A stretch of DNA of 6,988 nt from Halieaceae bacterium (GTDB lineage: Bacteria; Pseudomonadota; Gammaproteobacteria; Pseudomonadales; Halieaceae), in contig PAGS01000030.1 of the NCBI GenBank assembly GCA_002705465.1, positions 17,936 through 24,923 of the forward strand, given 5' to 3'. The translations under genes were made by a program, and so were the position numbers. Each line of letters begins with the position of its first letter. Within the stretch, counting starts at the first letter, position 1. Under the pieces are notes generated by a model that was not told the origin of the DNA, ran no database searches, and saw only the letters and a list, made by a program, of their open reading frames with translations. This document shows positions 6,247 to 6,988 of this stretch, piece by piece.

Positions 6247-6988
6247 CTACACCTCCGTCCCCACAGCAGGGTCGACATGACGCGGCCGCACAAACACGTC
6301 AAAACGCACGGATTTGCCCGACAAAGTATGCGACGGTCTCTGCGGGCCCAATAACGGCGCACGCAGCGGCCGTTTCACCACGATCCGCTCGACCGGCTGT
6401 GCCCAGGCCCACGACCAAAGCTGGTCCACGTCATCGGTGGTGCCGGCCAATCGCTGCAGCATCACCGCATCCTTTTTGACTGCTGCAGCCTTCTTGCGCT
6501 CGGGGAACATGGGGTCCACATACAAAACGGCATCAGGGGGCACACCCGTTTGGCGACTGTCCCTTGTGATGACTGTCATCCGCGCTGCGGCTTCACGGAC
6601 CTGCTGATAAGCGCTGACACTGGCGGCATTGACAGCCTCATTGACCAACCAGGCCAGCACTGGAATACGCTCGGTCAGAGTCACGTAACAGCCGAGATCA
6701 GCCAGCACAAAGGCATCCCGCCCAAGGCCACCGGTCGCATCCCAAATCAGTGGCTTTCGTTCAGCCTTGACGCCGACCGCTCGGCCCAACAACTCATTCT
6801 GTCCGCCCCGGCGGCGATGGCGCATGCTGGCAGAATCAAACGCCACGCGCACCTCAGTCCCGTCCATCTCCAGCCAGGCGTCGGTCTCACCCACCATCAG
6901 CAACGGCTCGAGAGGCCTCCGCCCCTCGGCCAGCGGCGAGCCCAACGCCAGCGCTGCCGCGCGAGCCCTCGCAGGCGACTCGCCCGGT
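6247..6988 (-). CDS. rsmJ: RsmJ, 16S rRNA (guanine-1516-N2) methyltransferase (5' end outside window)
   Basis: RsmJ uses S-adenosylmethionine to methylate N2 of G1516 of 16S rRNA in the small ribosomal subunit. About 246 residues are visible; E. coli RsmJ has 250. The frame is open to the window edge, and the visible N-terminal RAAALALGSPL aligns by eye with a segment about 20 residues inside the E. coli protein, so I treat the gene as 5'-truncated. A TTG at 6945 is in frame but would lose conserved sequence. Visible-residue numbering: the SAM-binding loop DATGGLGRDAF is at 83-93, the catalytic-type DPMFPERKKAA at 158-168, VKRP at 204-207 and GKSVRFDVF near the C-terminus. SMRHRRRGG (53-61) matches the family block before the SAM site. 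The stop TAG is 1 nt from the start of the downstream hypothetical gene, suggesting one operon read away from dapE's unit. Confidence 0.93.
   Translation of the reverse strand, partial: PGESPARARAAALALGSPLAEGRRPLEPLLMVGETDAWLEMDGTEVRVAFDSASMRHRRRGGQNELLGRAVGVKAERKPLIWDATGGLGRDAFVLADLGCYVTLTERIPVLAWLVNEAVNAASVSAYQQVREAAARMTVITRDSRQTGVPPDAVLYVDPMFPERKKAAAVKKDAVMLQRLAGTTDDVDQLWSWAWAQPVERIVVKRPLRAPLLGPQRPSHTLSGKSVRFDVFVRPRHVDPAVGTEV
6252..6256 (-). promoter_or_regulatory. Ribosome binding site of the hypothetical gene
   Basis: On the minus strand GGAGG lies within the last codons of rsmJ, 6 nt before GTG at 6245. It is the strongest Shine-Dalgarno match in the window and decides the start of the unrecognised gene. 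Confidence 0.65.

Noticed and set aside
6246..6362. Longer N-terminus of the hypothetical gene inside rsmJ
   Set aside because: The extra residues are the Arg/Cys-rich shadow of rsmJ, and the strong GGAGG fixes a start at 6245.

Overview
This window looks like chromosomal housekeeping DNA from a GC-rich gammaproteobacterium. The gene order glnD, dapC, a YffB/ArsC-like gene and dapD resembles what I recall from pseudomonads and relatives. The long form of DapD and the presence of RsmJ also point to Gammaproteobacteria. I cannot fix the genus from sequence alone; a marine lineage is possible but is only a guess. I see no insertion sequence, phage gene, tRNA, rRNA or CRISPR array.

Layout: six plus-strand genes run left to right over 1-5711. 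First is the 3' part of glnD (PII uridylyltransferase, 5' end outside the window). Then come dapC (succinyl-DAP aminotransferase), an endonuclease III gene (nth) of a divergent subfamily, a small YffB/ArsC-like thioredoxin-fold gene, dapD (tetrahydrodipicolinate succinyltransferase) and dapE (succinyl-DAP desuccinylase). glnD/dapC and dapD/dapE overlap, and nth starts 1 nt after dapC (or overlaps it if the upstream ATG is used). The only plus-strand gaps are 118 nt before yffB and 36 nt before dapD. On the minus strand, a 5'-truncated rsmJ (16S rRNA m2G1516 methyltransferase) is followed after 1 nt by an unrecognised 181-residue gene. That gene ends 12 nt inside the 3' end of dapE, so the two transcription units overlap tail to tail.

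How the genes work together: DapD, DapC and DapE are the three consecutive steps of the succinylase branch of lysine/meso-diaminopimelate synthesis. Tetrahydrodipicolinate is succinylated (DapD), transaminated using glutamate (DapC), then desuccinylated to LL-diaminopimelate (DapE). Their location beside glnD, the glutamine/nitrogen sensor, puts a glutamate-consuming cell-wall precursor pathway next to nitrogen signalling. nth is a DNA-repair passenger in this run. YffB is of unknown function but, as I recall, sits near dapD in other gammaproteobacteria.

Most of the window is ordinary. The points most worth a second look are the atypical nth with its unusual C-terminal cysteine pattern, the unrecognised gene coupled to rsmJ, and the tail-to-tail overlap with dapE. 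Three genes in a row of tightly packed junctions rely on non-ATG starts with good Shine-Dalgarno sequences. I found no convincing promoter or intrinsic terminator in the window.
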